Source of the DNA: Pseudomonas viciae
Lineage (GTDB): Bacteria; Pseudomonadota; Gammaproteobacteria; Pseudomonadales; Pseudomonadaceae
Length of the DNA: 64,000 nucleotides
Reading direction: 5' to 3'
Assembly: GCF_004786035.1 (NCBI RefSeq)
Contig: NZ_CP035088.1
Coordinates: forward strand, 2,144,001 to 2,208,000
Positions within the stretch are counted from its first letter, which is position 1; every line of letters begins with the position of its first letter. Both the position numbers and the translations under genes were made by a program. Shown here piece by piece: positions 29,374 to 38,095 of this stretch. The notes under the pieces were generated by a model that had not been told where the DNA came from, ran no database searches, and worked only from the letters and a program-made list of their open reading frames with translations.

Positions 29374-29664
29374 TCATAGCTGGCGCCCCGGTTCGCGGCT
29401 GATGTGCAGCCCGGCTTCGAGCAGGGTCGAGCAGGCGCGTACGCGGCGGCCGTCGCCCAGGCGGACCCAACAGTCCTGGCAGGCGCCCATCAGGCAGAAA
29501 CCGGCCCGGGGTTCGGCGCTGAAGTCGCTGCCGCGCAGGTGTTCGCTGTTGGTCAGCACGGCAGTCAGCAACGTGTCACCCAGCAGGCCGCGGGCGGGTA
29601 CGCCGTCGAGGGTAAAGTCCAGGGCCGGGCGGTCGCCTTCGGCCAGTCGTTTCAGCAGAGCCAT
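29374..29664 (-). CDS. small [2Fe-2S] ferredoxin-like subunit, HcnA-like
   Basis: 96 residues. The cluster ligands GFCLMGACQDCWVRL (C-x4-C-x2-C) plus RACSTLLEAG supply four cysteines, the arrangement of the HcnA / SoxA-amino-terminal family. It likely transfers electrons from the alpha/beta flavin subunits to the respiratory chain. It sits 7 bases after the permease gene in the same operon; about 158 bases and a REP pair separate it from the alpha subunit, so the three subunits may be translated unevenly. Confidence 0.88.
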   Translation of the reverse strand: MALLKRLAEGDRPALDFTLDGVPARGLLGDTLLTAVLTNSEHLRGSDFSAEPRAGFCLMGACQDCWVRLGDGRRVRACSTLLEAGLHISREPGRQL

Positions 29665-29671
29665 GGCGCCC

Positions 29672-30466
29672 TCATTGTTTGCCTACCAGGACCCGATCCA
29701 GGCCATAGACCCGGTCGAGCAGAATCATGGTCAGCGCGGTCAGCCCGATGACCAATGCCGACACCGCCGCCATCATCGGGTCGATGGATTCGGTGGCGTA
29801 GACATACATGCGCACCGGCAGGGTTTGCGTGGCCGGTGAGGTGACGAAGATCGACAGCGTGACTTCATCGAAGCTGTTGATGAACGCCAGCAACCAGCCC
29901 CCGGCCACCCCCGGCAGAATCATCGGCAAGGTGATTTGCCGAAACAGCGTGAAGCGTCCGGCCCCCAGCGACTGCGCGGCCTGTTCGGCGCTGCGGTCCA
30001 GGCCGATGGCCGATGCGAGCACCAGGCGCAGCACATACGGGGTGATCACCAGCACGTGGGCGAAGATCAGCCAGGCAAAGCTGCCGTTCACCCCCATCAG
30101 CGCAAACAGGCGTAGCAATGCGACCCCCAGCACCAGGTGCGGAATGATGATCGGCGACAGGAACAGACCGTTGAAAAAGTCCCTGCCCGGGAACTCGAGC
30201 CGAGTGATCGCCAAAGCCGCCGGCACCGCAATCAACGTCGCCAACGAGGCTGCGCAGAACGCCAGGATCAGGCTGTTGTAGAACGCATCGACAAAATCCG
30301 CGCGCTCGAACACGGCGCGGAACCAGCGCAGGGAAAATTCCGTAGTCGGCAGGCTCAGGGTGTTTTCCGGGGTGAAGGCGACGAGGCAGACCACCACCAG
30401 CGGCGCCAGCATGAACACCACTACCAGGGTATGAAACAACAGAGCGAAAGGACCGTTCCTGGACAT
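29672..30466 (-). CDS. ABC transporter permease, PotC-like
   Basis: 264 residues, about six transmembrane helices. The permease-ATPase coupling (EAA) loop reads AAQSLGAGRFTLFRQITLPMI near residues 158-178. PotC-type membrane subunit of spermidine/putrescine-class importers, partner of the PotB-like permease encoded 6 bases upstream. Clear. Confidence 0.93.
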   Translation of the reverse strand: MSRNGPFALLFHTLVVVFMLAPLVVVCLVAFTPENTLSLPTTEFSLRWFRAVFERADFVDAFYNSLILAFCAASLATLIAVPAALAITRLEFPGRDFFNGLFLSPIIIPHLVLGVALLRLFALMGVNGSFAWLIFAHVLVITPYVLRLVLASAIGLDRSAEQAAQSLGAGRFTLFRQITLPMILPGVAGGWLLAFINSFDEVTLSIFVTSPATQTLPVRMYVYATESIDPMMAAVSALVIGLTALTMILLDRVYGLDRVLVGKQ

Positions 30467-30472
30467 GACGAA

Positions 30473-31342
30473 TTACCCCAATGACTTCTTGTAGCGGCCT
30501 TCGATCATCCGGTTCCACGACAACATGATCAGCAGGTTGAGCAGCAGTAGCGCGACGGCAATGGCCGCGCCCATGGGCCAGTTGAGTTCCGACAGGTATT
30601 GGTCGTAGATCAGCGTGGCGACCATTTTCAAACGGCGCCCACCGAGCAGGCCGGGAATCGCGAAGGAGCTGGCGGCGAGGCCGAACACGATCAAGGTGCC
30701 CGACAGCACGCCGGGCATGATCTGCGGCAGCACGACTTTGCGGATTACCGTGAACTGGCTCGCGCCCAGCGACAGCGCGGCCTGTTCGGCGGCTGGGTCG
30801 AGTTTCTGCAGCGAGGTCCAGACCGGAATGATCATGAACGGCAACATCACGTGAACCAGGGCGATGACCACGGCGAACGGCGTATACAACAACTTCATCG
30901 GTGAGCCGCCGAAGGCTTGCAAGGTCTGATTGACCAAGCCGTCGGCGCCGAGCAACAGGCTCCAGCCGAAGGCCCGCACCACCACCGAAATCAGCAGCGG
31001 CGTAAGAATCAGGATCAGGAAAATCGAGCGCCACGGCGCCCTCATGCGGCTGAGGACGTAAGCTTCCGGTACGCCAATCAGCACACACAACAGCGTGGTC
31101 AGGCCGCTGATCCAGAGCGTGCGTAGAAAGATCTCGTAGAAGTACGGATCACCCAGCAGGCTGGCGTAATGCTCGAAGGTATAGGCGTCGCCGTTGATGC
31201 CCGAACTGTAGTCAAAGACGTTGAACGACAGCACCAGCGTCAGGCCCAGGGGGATGACCAGCAGGCCCAGGTACAAGGCCAGGGCCGGCGCGGACATCAG
31301 GTAGCCTTGCCGACCCCGACGCATTGCCTCGATCAGCTTCAT
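30473..31342 (-). CDS. ABC transporter permease, PotB-like
   Basis: 289 residues with six likely membrane helices; the EAA loop reads AALSLGASQFTVIRKVVLPQI near 197-217. It overlaps the ATPase gene by 4 bases (ATGA) and precedes the PotC-like gene by 6, a tight operon. Same family as spermidine/putrescine and 2-aminoethylphosphonate permeases. Confidence 0.93.
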   Translation of the reverse strand: MKLIEAMRRGRQGYLMSAPALALYLGLLVIPLGLTLVLSFNVFDYSSGINGDAYTFEHYASLLGDPYFYEIFLRTLWISGLTTLLCVLIGVPEAYVLSRMRAPWRSIFLILILTPLLISVVVRAFGWSLLLGADGLVNQTLQAFGGSPMKLLYTPFAVVIALVHVMLPFMIIPVWTSLQKLDPAAEQAALSLGASQFTVIRKVVLPQIMPGVLSGTLIVFGLAASSFAIPGLLGGRRLKMVATLIYDQYLSELNWPMGAAIAVALLLLNLLIMLSWNRMIEGRYKKSLG

Positions 31343-32364
31343 GCCGGCACCTCATCGACGCTCAGCACCCGCAGCAGCGCCGGGTCCCAGTCCAAGCCGA
31401 CGACGGTGCCTTCGGTCATGGGCGCTGAGCCGTCGTTGCGGCGCACCACGCAGAGTTCGCCCAGGACGGTCGAGACGCCGTACAACCATTGGCTGCCGAG
31501 AAAGAAGCGGCTGATGAGGGTGCCTTGCAGTCGGCCTGCACCGGCGGCGCACAGGTCGATTTTTTCCGGGCGCAGGCTCAGGATCAGGTCGCCCTTGTCC
31601 TGCTTGCAGACTTGAACGACGCCTGCGCTGTCACGCTCACCGGGCAGCAGATTGGCTTTGCCGACGAAGCCGGAAATGAACTCAGTGCGCGGGTGTTCGT
31701 AAAGGGTGTATGGCGCGTCGATCTGTGTGATGCGCCCGGCCTGCATCACTACGACCCGGTCACTGATGGACAGCGCCTCGGACTGGTCGTGGGTGACCAT
31801 CAACGTGGTGATCCCGACTTCGCGCTGGATACGGCGGATTTCGTATTGCATCTCTTCGCGCAAGTTGGCGTCGAGGTTGGACAGCGGTTCGTCGAGCAGC
31901 AGCACTGGCGGCTCGATCACCAGCGCCCGGGCCAGTGCCACACGTTGGCGCTGGCCGCCCGAGAGCTCTCGTGGATAGCGTTCGGCGTGTGGGTCCAGGC
32001 GTACCAGCTTCAGCACCCGATCAACCCGTTGTTGCAACTCGGCGTTGGCCACTTTGCGCATGCGCAGGCCGAAGGCGACGTTGTCCTTGACGGTCATGTG
32101 GGGGAACAGCGCGTAACTCTGGAATACCACGCCCAGGCCCCGGCTGGCGGGCTTGGCGTGGGTGATGTCGCGACCGTCCAAAAGAATGCGCCCGCTGCTG
32201 ACTTCGACGAAGCCGGCGATCATCTGCAAGGTGGTGGTTTTACCGCAGCCGGAGGGGCCCAGCAGCGAGACAAACTCGCCTTTCTCCACGGACAGGTTGG
32301 TGGCGACCACCGCGTCGATGTCGCCGTAACGTTTGCCAAGTCCTTCAAGTCGCACAAAAGCCAT
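31339..32364 (-). CDS. ABC transporter ATP-binding protein, PotA-like
   Basis: 341 residues. Walker A GPSGCGKTTT near 37, signature LSGGQRQRVALARAL near 135, Walker B VLLLDEPLSNLD, and a C-terminal TOBE-like regulatory domain. First gene of a seven-gene minus-strand operon: ATPase, two permeases, [2Fe-2S] protein, two flavoproteins and binding protein. Divergent from the IclR regulator gene, with 243 bases between that must hold both promoters. Confidence 0.94.
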   Translation of the reverse strand: MAFVRLEGLGKRYGDIDAVVATNLSVEKGEFVSLLGPSGCGKTTTLQMIAGFVEVSSGRILLDGRDITHAKPASRGLGVVFQSYALFPHMTVKDNVAFGLRMRKVANAELQQRVDRVLKLVRLDPHAERYPRELSGGQRQRVALARALVIEPPVLLLDEPLSNLDANLREEMQYEIRRIQREVGITTLMVTHDQSEALSISDRVVVMQAGRITQIDAPYTLYEHPRTEFISGFVGKANLLPGERDSAGVVQVCKQDKGDLILSLRPEKIDLCAAGAGRLQGTLISRFFLGSQWLYGVSTVLGELCVVRRNDGSAPMTEGTVVGLDWDPALLRVLSVDEVPA

Positions 32365-32607
32365 AGCTGCGCTCCACCTTGGATTGTTATGCGTCGCCGT
32401 GAGGCGCGCTTTTTTATGGGCAGATACGAAAGGATGCTGCGGGGTGCGTTGGCGCTCGAGCTTGTGTCGGCTGCCGTTGTTGTTCGGATCGCCCCTGTCT
32501 GGACGCAGAGTAGGACGAAGAATAGGATGGGCTCAATGGCCTATTTCACTGAAGCGAAGACTATTTTCAGTTTCATTCGGTGAGTAAATTTATTGATGGA
32601 AAATTAA

Positions 32608-33444
32608 ATGTCAGATTCCACTGATCGGAATGATGCGAAGTCTGAGGTCGGGGTTGGCGCTGTCTCCAGATTGTTCGCCGTGTTGCGTAGCCTGGGGGAC
32701 ACCGTCGAAGGCGGCGAGCGGGTGACGCAATTGGCACAACGCATCGGCCTGTCCCAGCCCACCACCCATCGCTTGCTGCGCAGCCTGATGGACGAGGGCA
32801 TGGTCGAGCAGGACGCGCGCAGCAAACGCTATCGCTTGAGCCTGGACTTCTTTGCCTTGGCCGCCCGTGCCGGCAACTCTGGCAACCTGCGTGATCTTGC
32901 GCGACCTGCCATGCTGCGGCTGTCGGCGTCCTTGGGGGACTCGTTGTTTTTGCTGGCGCGCAGTGGGTTCGATGCCATTTGCCTGGACCGTAGTGAAGGG
33001 CCGTTCCCGATCCGCACATTCACCGGCGACATTGGCGGGCGAGTGGCTCTGGGCGTGGGGCAGGGCAGCCTGGCCATCCTCGCGTTCCTGCCGGAAGAGG
33101 AGCGCGACACGGTGATTCATTACAACCTGCCCCGGCTCAAGGATTTCCATTTGTACGACGAAGTCTTCCTGCGCACGGAAGTGGAGAACGTGCGCGCACT
33201 GGGCTATGCCGGACGCAATACAGGCGTGTTGCAGGGCATGGCCGGGGTGGCCGTGCCGATCCTGGACCGTGACGGCCGTGCCGTGGCGGCCTTGAGCGTG
33301 GCAACAGTGAGCGATCGACTGGGGCCCGATCGCTTGCCGACGGTGGTGGAAATGCTCAAGCGCGAGGCGGCGCTGATCGGACCGCGAGTCAACCCGTTCG
33401 ACCCGCTGCTGCGCAGGCCTTCGCAGGTGTTTGGGCAGGGTTGA
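32608..33444 (+). CDS. IclR-family transcriptional regulator
   Basis: 278 residues. N-terminal winged helix (about 15-80: VTQLAQRIGLSQPTTHRLLRS) and C-terminal effector domain (95-260) typical of IclR. Because it is divergent from the transporter-dehydrogenase operon and nothing else is nearby, it is the likely local controller, sensing the imported substrate. I see no unambiguous IclR palindrome in the 32365-32607 interval. Followed by a REPIN. Confidence 0.9.
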   Translation: MSDSTDRNDAKSEVGVGAVSRLFAVLRSLGDTVEGGERVTQLAQRIGLSQPTTHRLLRSLMDEGMVEQDARSKRYRLSLDFFALAARAGNSGNLRDLARPAMLRLSASLGDSLFLLARSGFDAICLDRSEGPFPIRTFTGDIGGRVALGVGQGSLAILAFLPEEERDTVIHYNLPRLKDFHLYDEVFLRTEVENVRALGYAGRNTGVLQGMAGVAVPILDRDGRAVAALSVATVSDRLGPDRLPTVVEMLKREAALIGPRVNPFDPLLRRPSQVFGQG

Positions 33445-33468
33445 GTTTCACGGACATCCCCGACCCCT

Positions 33469-33556
33469 GTGAGAGCGGGCTTGCTCGCGAAAGCGGTGTG
33501 TCAAACGACATTGATGTTGAATGTGCCAGCGCCTTCGCGAGCAAGCCCGCTCCTAC
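33469..33556. repeat. REPIN
   Basis: Arms at 33469 (gtgagagcgggcttgctcgc) and 33533-33556 (inverted); each arm has one or two changes from the window consensus. Between the convergent IclR and anti-sigma genes. Confidence 0.9.
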
Positions 33557-33572
33557 AGGGGATCTGCGGTGC

Positions 33573-34325
33573 TCAGAAATTCAGGGTCTGCTTGAGCTTT
33601 TGCGCCGCCGGCGTATCACTGGGTATGACCATCGCATAGTTGTATCCCGGCCCGGACCAATACTCGGCCTGCAGCTCGCCGTCGCGGCGGCTGCCACGGG
33701 GCAGCAGGAAGTTTTTCGGGCCCGGTGGGCGCACGTAGAAGCTGATCTTCTGGCCGCTTGGGTCTTGATAAACCACCATGGCCGCCGCCCCTTGCTCGGT
33801 GCTGAGCAAGCGACCGCTGACCGGCTTGAAACCGGCGCCCGACAGGTCTGGCAGCCGGTTGGCCTGGGTGAAGTAACGGTCGAGCCAACCTTGCATGCTC
33901 TGCTCGTCGCCGGTTTGGTAATCGGCCGGAAGGATGCCCTGTTGGGCGAACAGTCGGTACGCCTGTAGTGCGTCAGCCATGGGGGCTACGGCGCTGAGAA
34001 TGGTCATCTCCCGCGCCTTCCAGCCGCTGAACCCGCCCACACTGACCGCCAGCAACAACACTGCTGCGCTGGCCAGGTGGCGGCGGGATCGATGTTTCAG
34101 GCGCTGGCGAATCATGGCCGGGTCGAGATCCGGGTTGGCCGGCCGCTGCAAGGCTCCACTCAGGGCCGTGCGCAGGTGTTGCGCGTCCTGTTGCCAGGCG
34201 CGGACCCGGGCGGCAACCTCGGGGTGACCGGCGAGGTAAGTGTCCATCAGACGCTGGTCGGCCTCGCTCAGTTGGCGATCGACGTAGGCGTGCAGGTCGC
34301 TGTCGCTGGGGGGCATGCTGATCAT
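33573..34325 (-). CDS. anti-sigma factor, membrane-bound
   Basis: 250 residues from ATG 34325, which overlaps the sigma stop (ATGA). Cytoplasmic N-terminal anti-sigma region (about 6-60: DLHAYVDRQLSEADQRLMDTYL), one membrane helix (about 84-103: AAVLLLAVSVGGFSGWK), and a periplasmic domain that may sense the stress (FKPVSGRLLSTEQGAAAMVVYQ). It should hold the ECF sigma encoded upstream inactive at the membrane until signal. The N-terminal region lacks the zinc HxxxCxxC motif seen in many anti-sigma factors. Confidence 0.85.
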   Translation of the reverse strand: MISMPPSDSDLHAYVDRQLSEADQRLMDTYLAGHPEVAARVRAWQQDAQHLRTALSGALQRPANPDLDPAMIRQRLKHRSRRHLASAAVLLLAVSVGGFSGWKAREMTILSAVAPMADALQAYRLFAQQGILPADYQTGDEQSMQGWLDRYFTQANRLPDLSGAGFKPVSGRLLSTEQGAAAMVVYQDPSGQKISFYVRPPGPKNFLLPRGSRRDGELQAEYWSGPGYNYAMVIPSDTPAAQKLKQTLNF

Positions 34326-34828
34326 TTGAGTATCCGCAGGGTAGGGCGGGTGATTTCGCCGTCGCTGAGTTGGCGCAGGGCCTGGCGGGCGCGAGACAGG
34401 CGCGACATCACCGTACCGGTCGGTACACCGAGGATGTCGGCGACTTGCTGGTAACTCAAGCCTTCCACCGACACCCATAACAACAGTGCACGTTGTTCAG
34501 TGGAGAGTTGGTCGAAGGCCTGCAGGGACGATTGCGCAATCACGCTGCGTTCGGCCGAAGGATGGGCATCGTCGCGGCCGGTGAAAAATTCCAGCATGCG
34601 CGCATATCGCCGGGAACGGCGATGGGCATCGAGAAACTGCCGATAAAGAATCGAAAACAGCCAGGCCCGCAGGTCGCCGTCAGGGCGCTTGTCGTCCCAT
34701 TTGGACAGCGCCCGCTCCAGGCACATCTGCACCAGGTCATCGGCGTTGCTGGAGTTGCGCGTCAGCGACACGGCAAACCGCCGTAGCCGGGGGATGAGGA
34801 TGCGCAACTGTTCGTCGAGTTCGTTCAT
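34322..34828 (-). CDS. ECF-type RNA polymerase sigma factor
   Basis: 168 residues from ATG 34828. Region 2 (15-80: NADDLVQMCLERALSKWDD, AWLFSILYRQFLDAHRR) and region 4 (105-160: LSYQQVADILGVPTGTVMSR) of an extracytoplasmic-function sigma factor. It is divergent from the catalase-like/cytochrome b561 pair. Matching ECF promoters on both strands in the shared interval (34871-34897 and 34926-34952) indicate autoregulation and control of the divergent operon. Upstream in-frame codons to 35059 overlap the divergent gene and are rejected. Confidence 0.93.
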   Translation of the reverse strand: MNELDEQLRILIPRLRRFAVSLTRNSSNADDLVQMCLERALSKWDDKRPDGDLRAWLFSILYRQFLDAHRRSRRYARMLEFFTGRDDAHPSAERSVIAQSSLQAFDQLSTEQRALLLWVSVEGLSYQQVADILGVPTGTVMSRLSRARQALRQLSDGEITRPTLRILK

Positions 34829-34870
34829 GGGAGTGTGGCTTCTTGGGGCAGTCACTGCGCCTGGACTGGA

Positions 34871-34897
34871 AAGACGATCCGCGAACGAGATTATTCC
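34871..34897 (-). promoter_or_regulatory. ECF promoter for the sigma/anti-sigma operon
   Basis: Read on the minus strand: GGAATA (34897-34892), a 15-base spacer, CGTCTT (34876-34871), then 42 bases to the sigma ATG. The CGTC -10 core is the ECF hallmark. It mirrors the divergent promoter exactly in spacing. Confidence 0.8.
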
Positions 34898-34925
34898 AGC
34901 GCAGGAAAAATAAATACGAGGCGTG

Positions 34926-34952
34926 GGAATAAACCTGTCAGGCCTTCGTCTC
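34926..34952 (+). promoter_or_regulatory. ECF promoter for the catalase-like/cytochrome b561 operon
   Basis: GGAATA (34926-34931), a 15-base spacer, CGTCTC (34947-34952), 33 bases before the catalase ATG. Same -35, -10 core and spacer as the divergent sigma promoter. Confidence 0.8.
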
Positions 34953-34985
34953 ACGGGTTCTTTCCGCAAGCGCTGGAGCTTTCTT

Positions 34986-36068
34986 ATGGTTGACCCTTCC
35001 TCTTCGCCGAGTCGGCCGCCGCTGAGCGCCGCCAGCCTGACGCTGCGCCTGAGCGGCATCGCGGTGATCGTCGCCGCGCTGGCCGGGGCCTTTGCCTACG
35101 TCAATGGCACCTTTGACCCGCAACGTCTGACACCGAATGCGCTGGTCAACGTGTTGGAAAAAAATAACGGTGTTCACCCGGGCTTTCGGCGCAATCACTC
35201 GAAGGGTGTCTGCGTCGCCGGCTATTTCGAAAGCACCGACCAGGCCCGCGCCTATTCCAGCGCGCAGGTGTTCATGGCGGCGCGAACGCCGGTGGTCGGG
35301 CGTTTCGCCCTGCCCAGCGGCAACCCCTATGCACCGGACGGCAGCGTCCCGATTCGCAGTCTGGCGTTGCGTTTTACCCAGGCCAACGGCCAGCAATGGC
35401 GCACGGGCATGAACAGCATGCCGGTGTTCCCGGTGGGTACGCCTGAAGCGTTCTATCAATTGCAACAGGCCCAGTCGCCGGATCCGGCCACGGGGAAACC
35501 GAACCCGGCGGCGGTGCCAGCGTTCTTTGCCGCGCACCCGGAAGCTGTGCCGTTCCTGCAATGGATCAAGACCGCCAAACCATCGGCCAGCTATGCCACC
35601 GAAACCTACAACGGCATCAATGCGTTCTACCTGGTCAACTCGACAGGGCAGCGCCAGGCCGTGCGCTGGGGCGTGGTGCCGATGAGCCAGGACGTAGCGG
35701 ACGCCACCCCACCCCAGGGGGCCGACTTTCTGGAGCAGGATTTGGTGAAGCGTCTGGCTGCCGGGCCGTTGCGCTGGCAGTTGAACATCACCTTGGCCAA
35801 TCCTGGCGACCCGGTGAACGATGCCAGCAAGGCCTGGCCGTCTGATCGCAAGGTGCTCAATGCCGGCACGCTGGTGCTCGAGCGCACCCAGGCGCAGGAC
35901 AACGGCGAGTGCCGCGATATCAACTATGACCCGCTGATCCTGCCCAGCGGGATCGAGGGTTCCGAGGACCCGCTGTTGGCCGCGCGTTCCGCCGCCTATG
36001 CCAGTTCCTATCTGCGGCGTACCAGCGAAGTCAGCCAATTGCCCGCTAACCAGGAGTCCCGCCCATGA
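34986..36068 (+). CDS. periplasmic catalase-related peroxidase (SrpA-like)
   Basis: 360 residues from ATG 34986. An N-terminal signal/anchor helix (about 17-38: LRLSGIAVIVAALAGAFAYV) sends it to the periplasmic side. It has the small catalase fold rather than a full 480-residue catalase: distal His region FRRNHSKGVCVAGYF, LRFTQANGQQWRTGMN, and a C-terminal ARSAAYASSYLRR with the RxxxY heme-ligand pattern. It would reduce peroxides with electrons from the cytochrome b561 encoded next (4-base overlap). Controlled by the divergent ECF sigma through its own promoter. Confidence 0.88.
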   Translation: MVDPSSSPSRPPLSAASLTLRLSGIAVIVAALAGAFAYVNGTFDPQRLTPNALVNVLEKNNGVHPGFRRNHSKGVCVAGYFESTDQARAYSSAQVFMAARTPVVGRFALPSGNPYAPDGSVPIRSLALRFTQANGQQWRTGMNSMPVFPVGTPEAFYQLQQAQSPDPATGKPNPAAVPAFFAAHPEAVPFLQWIKTAKPSASYATETYNGINAFYLVNSTGQRQAVRWGVVPMSQDVADATPPQGADFLEQDLVKRLAAGPLRWQLNITLANPGDPVNDASKAWPSDRKVLNAGTLVLERTQAQDNGECRDINYDPLILPSGIEGSEDPLLAARSAAYASSYLRRTSEVSQLPANQESRP

Positions 36069-36601
36069 GCGCCCCTCGTCACTTTGCACCATTGGCCCGG
36101 CTGCTGCACTGGCTGATGGCATTGATGATCATCGCCATGCTGTTTATCGGCGCTGGCATGGTCGCCTCGGTGTCCGAGCGCCATGAATGGCTGCTGCAAC
36201 TGCACAAGCCGTTGGGCATTGCGATTCTGTTGCTGGTAGTCGTGCGCCTGGTGGTGCGCTTTTCCACCCGACAGCCGCCGCTGCCGGCCGATTTGCCAAG
36301 TTGGCAGGTGTTGGCGGCCAGAGCTTCGCATGTGCTGTTGTACGCTTTGATGCTCGTCCTGCCGCTACTGGGTTGGGGCATGATTTCGGCAGCGGGGGAC
36401 CCGGTGATGCTCAGTCATTCGTTGCAACTGCCCGCGATCCTGCCGGCGGACGCCCAGACCTTCGCACTGCTGCGCAAGGCCCACGGGTACCTGGCCTATC
36501 TGTTGTTCCTGACCGTGCTGGTGCATTTGGCGGCGGCGTTGTTTCACGGTTGGGTGCGCCGGGATGAGGTGTTGGACAGTATGTTGCGAGGTAAGGGCTA
36601 A
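36065..36601 (+). CDS. cytochrome b561, partner of the catalase-like peroxidase
   Basis: 178 residues with four membrane helices and histidines in ARLLHWLMALM, LLQLHKPLGIA, ASHVLLYALM and KAHGYLAYLLF (heme-b ligands). ATGA overlap with the peroxidase gene implies coupled synthesis. Probable role: move electrons from the quinone pool to the periplasmic peroxidase. Distinct from the solitary b561 at 22486-23034. Confidence 0.92.
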   Translation: MSAPRHFAPLARLLHWLMALMIIAMLFIGAGMVASVSERHEWLLQLHKPLGIAILLLVVVRLVVRFSTRQPPLPADLPSWQVLAARASHVLLYALMLVLPLLGWGMISAAGDPVMLSHSLQLPAILPADAQTFALLRKAHGYLAYLLFLTVLVHLAAALFHGWVRRDEVLDSMLRGKG

Positions 36602-36610
36602 TAGAGGAAA

Positions 36611-36642
36611 CCGTGGCGAGGGAGCTTGCTCCCTCGCCACGG
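36611..36642. repeat. single REP palindrome, second type (cgaggg)
   Basis: Perfect 32-base palindromic hairpin ccgtggcgagggagc / gctccctcgccacgg. Same type at 61499 and 63080; unlike the gtgggagcggg type it occurs singly. It may also terminate the convergent transcripts. Confidence 0.9.
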
Positions 36643-36669
36643 AATCTATTCATGTCGTTAAATTGAACG

Positions 36670-37821
36670 TCAGCGCAATTCGTCGACCATGTCCGCGACG
36701 GTGCTCAACACATCCTTGCCCAATTGCATCGAGCGCTTGCCGGACCAGCCGGTCAGCGGGTTCGGGTGGTCGTCGTGGTCTTTGAACGGCATTTCCAGGG
36801 TCAGGGACAAGCAATCGTATTTCTGACCGACCGCGTTGCAGGCCAGGGTCATGTTGGCCTGGCCCGGTTCGTCGCGGGTGTAGCCGTGAGCGGTCTGGAA
36901 GTCTTTGGTCTGGTGTTTGAGATGGCTGCGAAAGCGCTCTTCGAGTTGGGCAATACGCGGCGTGTAACCCGGATTACCTTCACATGCGGCGGTGAAGACA
37001 TGGGGGATTTCCTCATCGCCATGCACATCGAGGAACAGATCGACCCCGTACTTTTCCATTTGCTGCTGTACGAAAAACACCTCCGGGCTGATTTCCGGAC
37101 TGGCGTTCTGCCAGGCACGGTTGAGGTCCTGGCCCAGGGCATTGGTACGCAAATGACCGTGGAACGCGCCGTCCGGGTTCATGTTCGGCACCAGATACAG
37201 ATCGGCCTTGGCCAGCAATTGTCCCAGTTGCGGATCATCCTGATGCTGGAGGCGTTCGATCACGCCTTCCATGAACCATTCGGCCATGTGCTCGCCAGGG
37301 TGCTGCTGGGCGATGATCCAGACCTTGCGCCGACCTTCGGCACCGCTGCCCTTGCGCAGCAATTGAATGTCACGGCCTTGCGCACTTTTACCGACGGCCA
37401 GCAGTTCGGTACCGGCCTTGTGCAACGCTTGCTCGATCAACCAATCATGACGGCCACGGCTGTAGGGTTCGAAGTAGGCGAACCAGGCATGAGGTTGTTC
37501 GGCCTCGAGGTGAAAGCGCAGGGCGTCGCCTTCAAACTGCGTGGGAATACGGAACCAGTTGACGTGATCGTAGGAGGCAACGGTCTGGTAGCCGGTCCAA
37601 GCCTTGTTGTAGGACGATTGACTGGCATTGAGCAGGCGGAAGGAATATTCCTGGCCGACATGCAGGCCGCTGGCCTTGAAGTGGAACCATTGAAAGTGAG
37701 CGCTGCGGGTGTCGGGTCGGATCTTCAGCAGCGACTGCAGCGGGTTGCTGATGTCGACGACTTCAATGTTGCCGCTGTCAAAATTGGCGCTGATATCGAA
37801 AGAGGATTTAGCCACGGTCAC
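36670..37821 (-). CDS. M14-family zinc carboxypeptidase, cytosolic type
   Basis: 383 residues, no signal peptide. Zinc/catalytic residues: QQHPGEHMAEWF (His174, Glu177), the NMNPDGAFHGHLRTN and DLNRAW substrate motifs, the second zinc His in FLDVHGDEEIPH, and the general-base Glu in LTLEMPFKD. An N-terminal beta-sandwich domain (1-130) precedes the peptidase, as in the cytosolic carboxypeptidase-like (M14D) subfamily that removes C-terminal Glu or Asp-type residues from proteins in eukaryotes. The bacterial substrate is unknown. Confidence 0.9.
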   Translation of the reverse strand: MTVAKSSFDISANFDSGNIEVVDISNPLQSLLKIRPDTRSAHFQWFHFKASGLHVGQEYSFRLLNASQSSYNKAWTGYQTVASYDHVNWFRIPTQFEGDALRFHLEAEQPHAWFAYFEPYSRGRHDWLIEQALHKAGTELLAVGKSAQGRDIQLLRKGSGAEGRRKVWIIAQQHPGEHMAEWFMEGVIERLQHQDDPQLGQLLAKADLYLVPNMNPDGAFHGHLRTNALGQDLNRAWQNASPEISPEVFFVQQQMEKYGVDLFLDVHGDEEIPHVFTAACEGNPGYTPRIAQLEERFRSHLKHQTKDFQTAHGYTRDEPGQANMTLACNAVGQKYDCLSLTLEMPFKDHDDHPNPLTGWSGKRSMQLGKDVLSTVADMVDELR

Positions 37822-38001
37822 GGCTCCTGAAAAGGATTTTCATGGCCGTTACTTTACACGCAAGAAAGGCAAAACCGGACGATTTGAGTCATTTGAAGAA
37901 GGGGGCGCCCTCCCTGGACGCCAACGCAGCTTAGAGAGTCAGCAGTGGATTCTCAAGTAGCTGCCTATCGATCGCTTTCGCGGCTGAGGCGGGGGGAACA
38001 C

Positions 38002-38029
38002 TTGTAAATGGATACTCATTTGCTATCAT
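38002..38029 (+). promoter_or_regulatory. second Fur-like palindrome with promoter elements
   Basis: TTGTAA (38002-38007), a 16-base spacer and TATCAT (38024-38029), overlapped by the inverted repeat GTAAATG...CATTTGC (38004-38023). Transcription would run on the plus strand into and antisense to prrF. No ORF follows. Weaker than the prrF box. Confidence 0.4.
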
Positions 38030-38095
38030 CGCCGCCACCGAATTAGCGACACCCAAAGACTTCATTAGCCTGAAGCCATAAGCCGAAAAATCGGC

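Noticed and set aside
26749..29664. Hydrogen cyanide synthase hcnABC
   Set aside because: The three subunits resemble HcnABC, but they are embedded in a transporter operon with an IclR regulator and split by a REP pair; a general amine/opine dehydrogenase is more likely.
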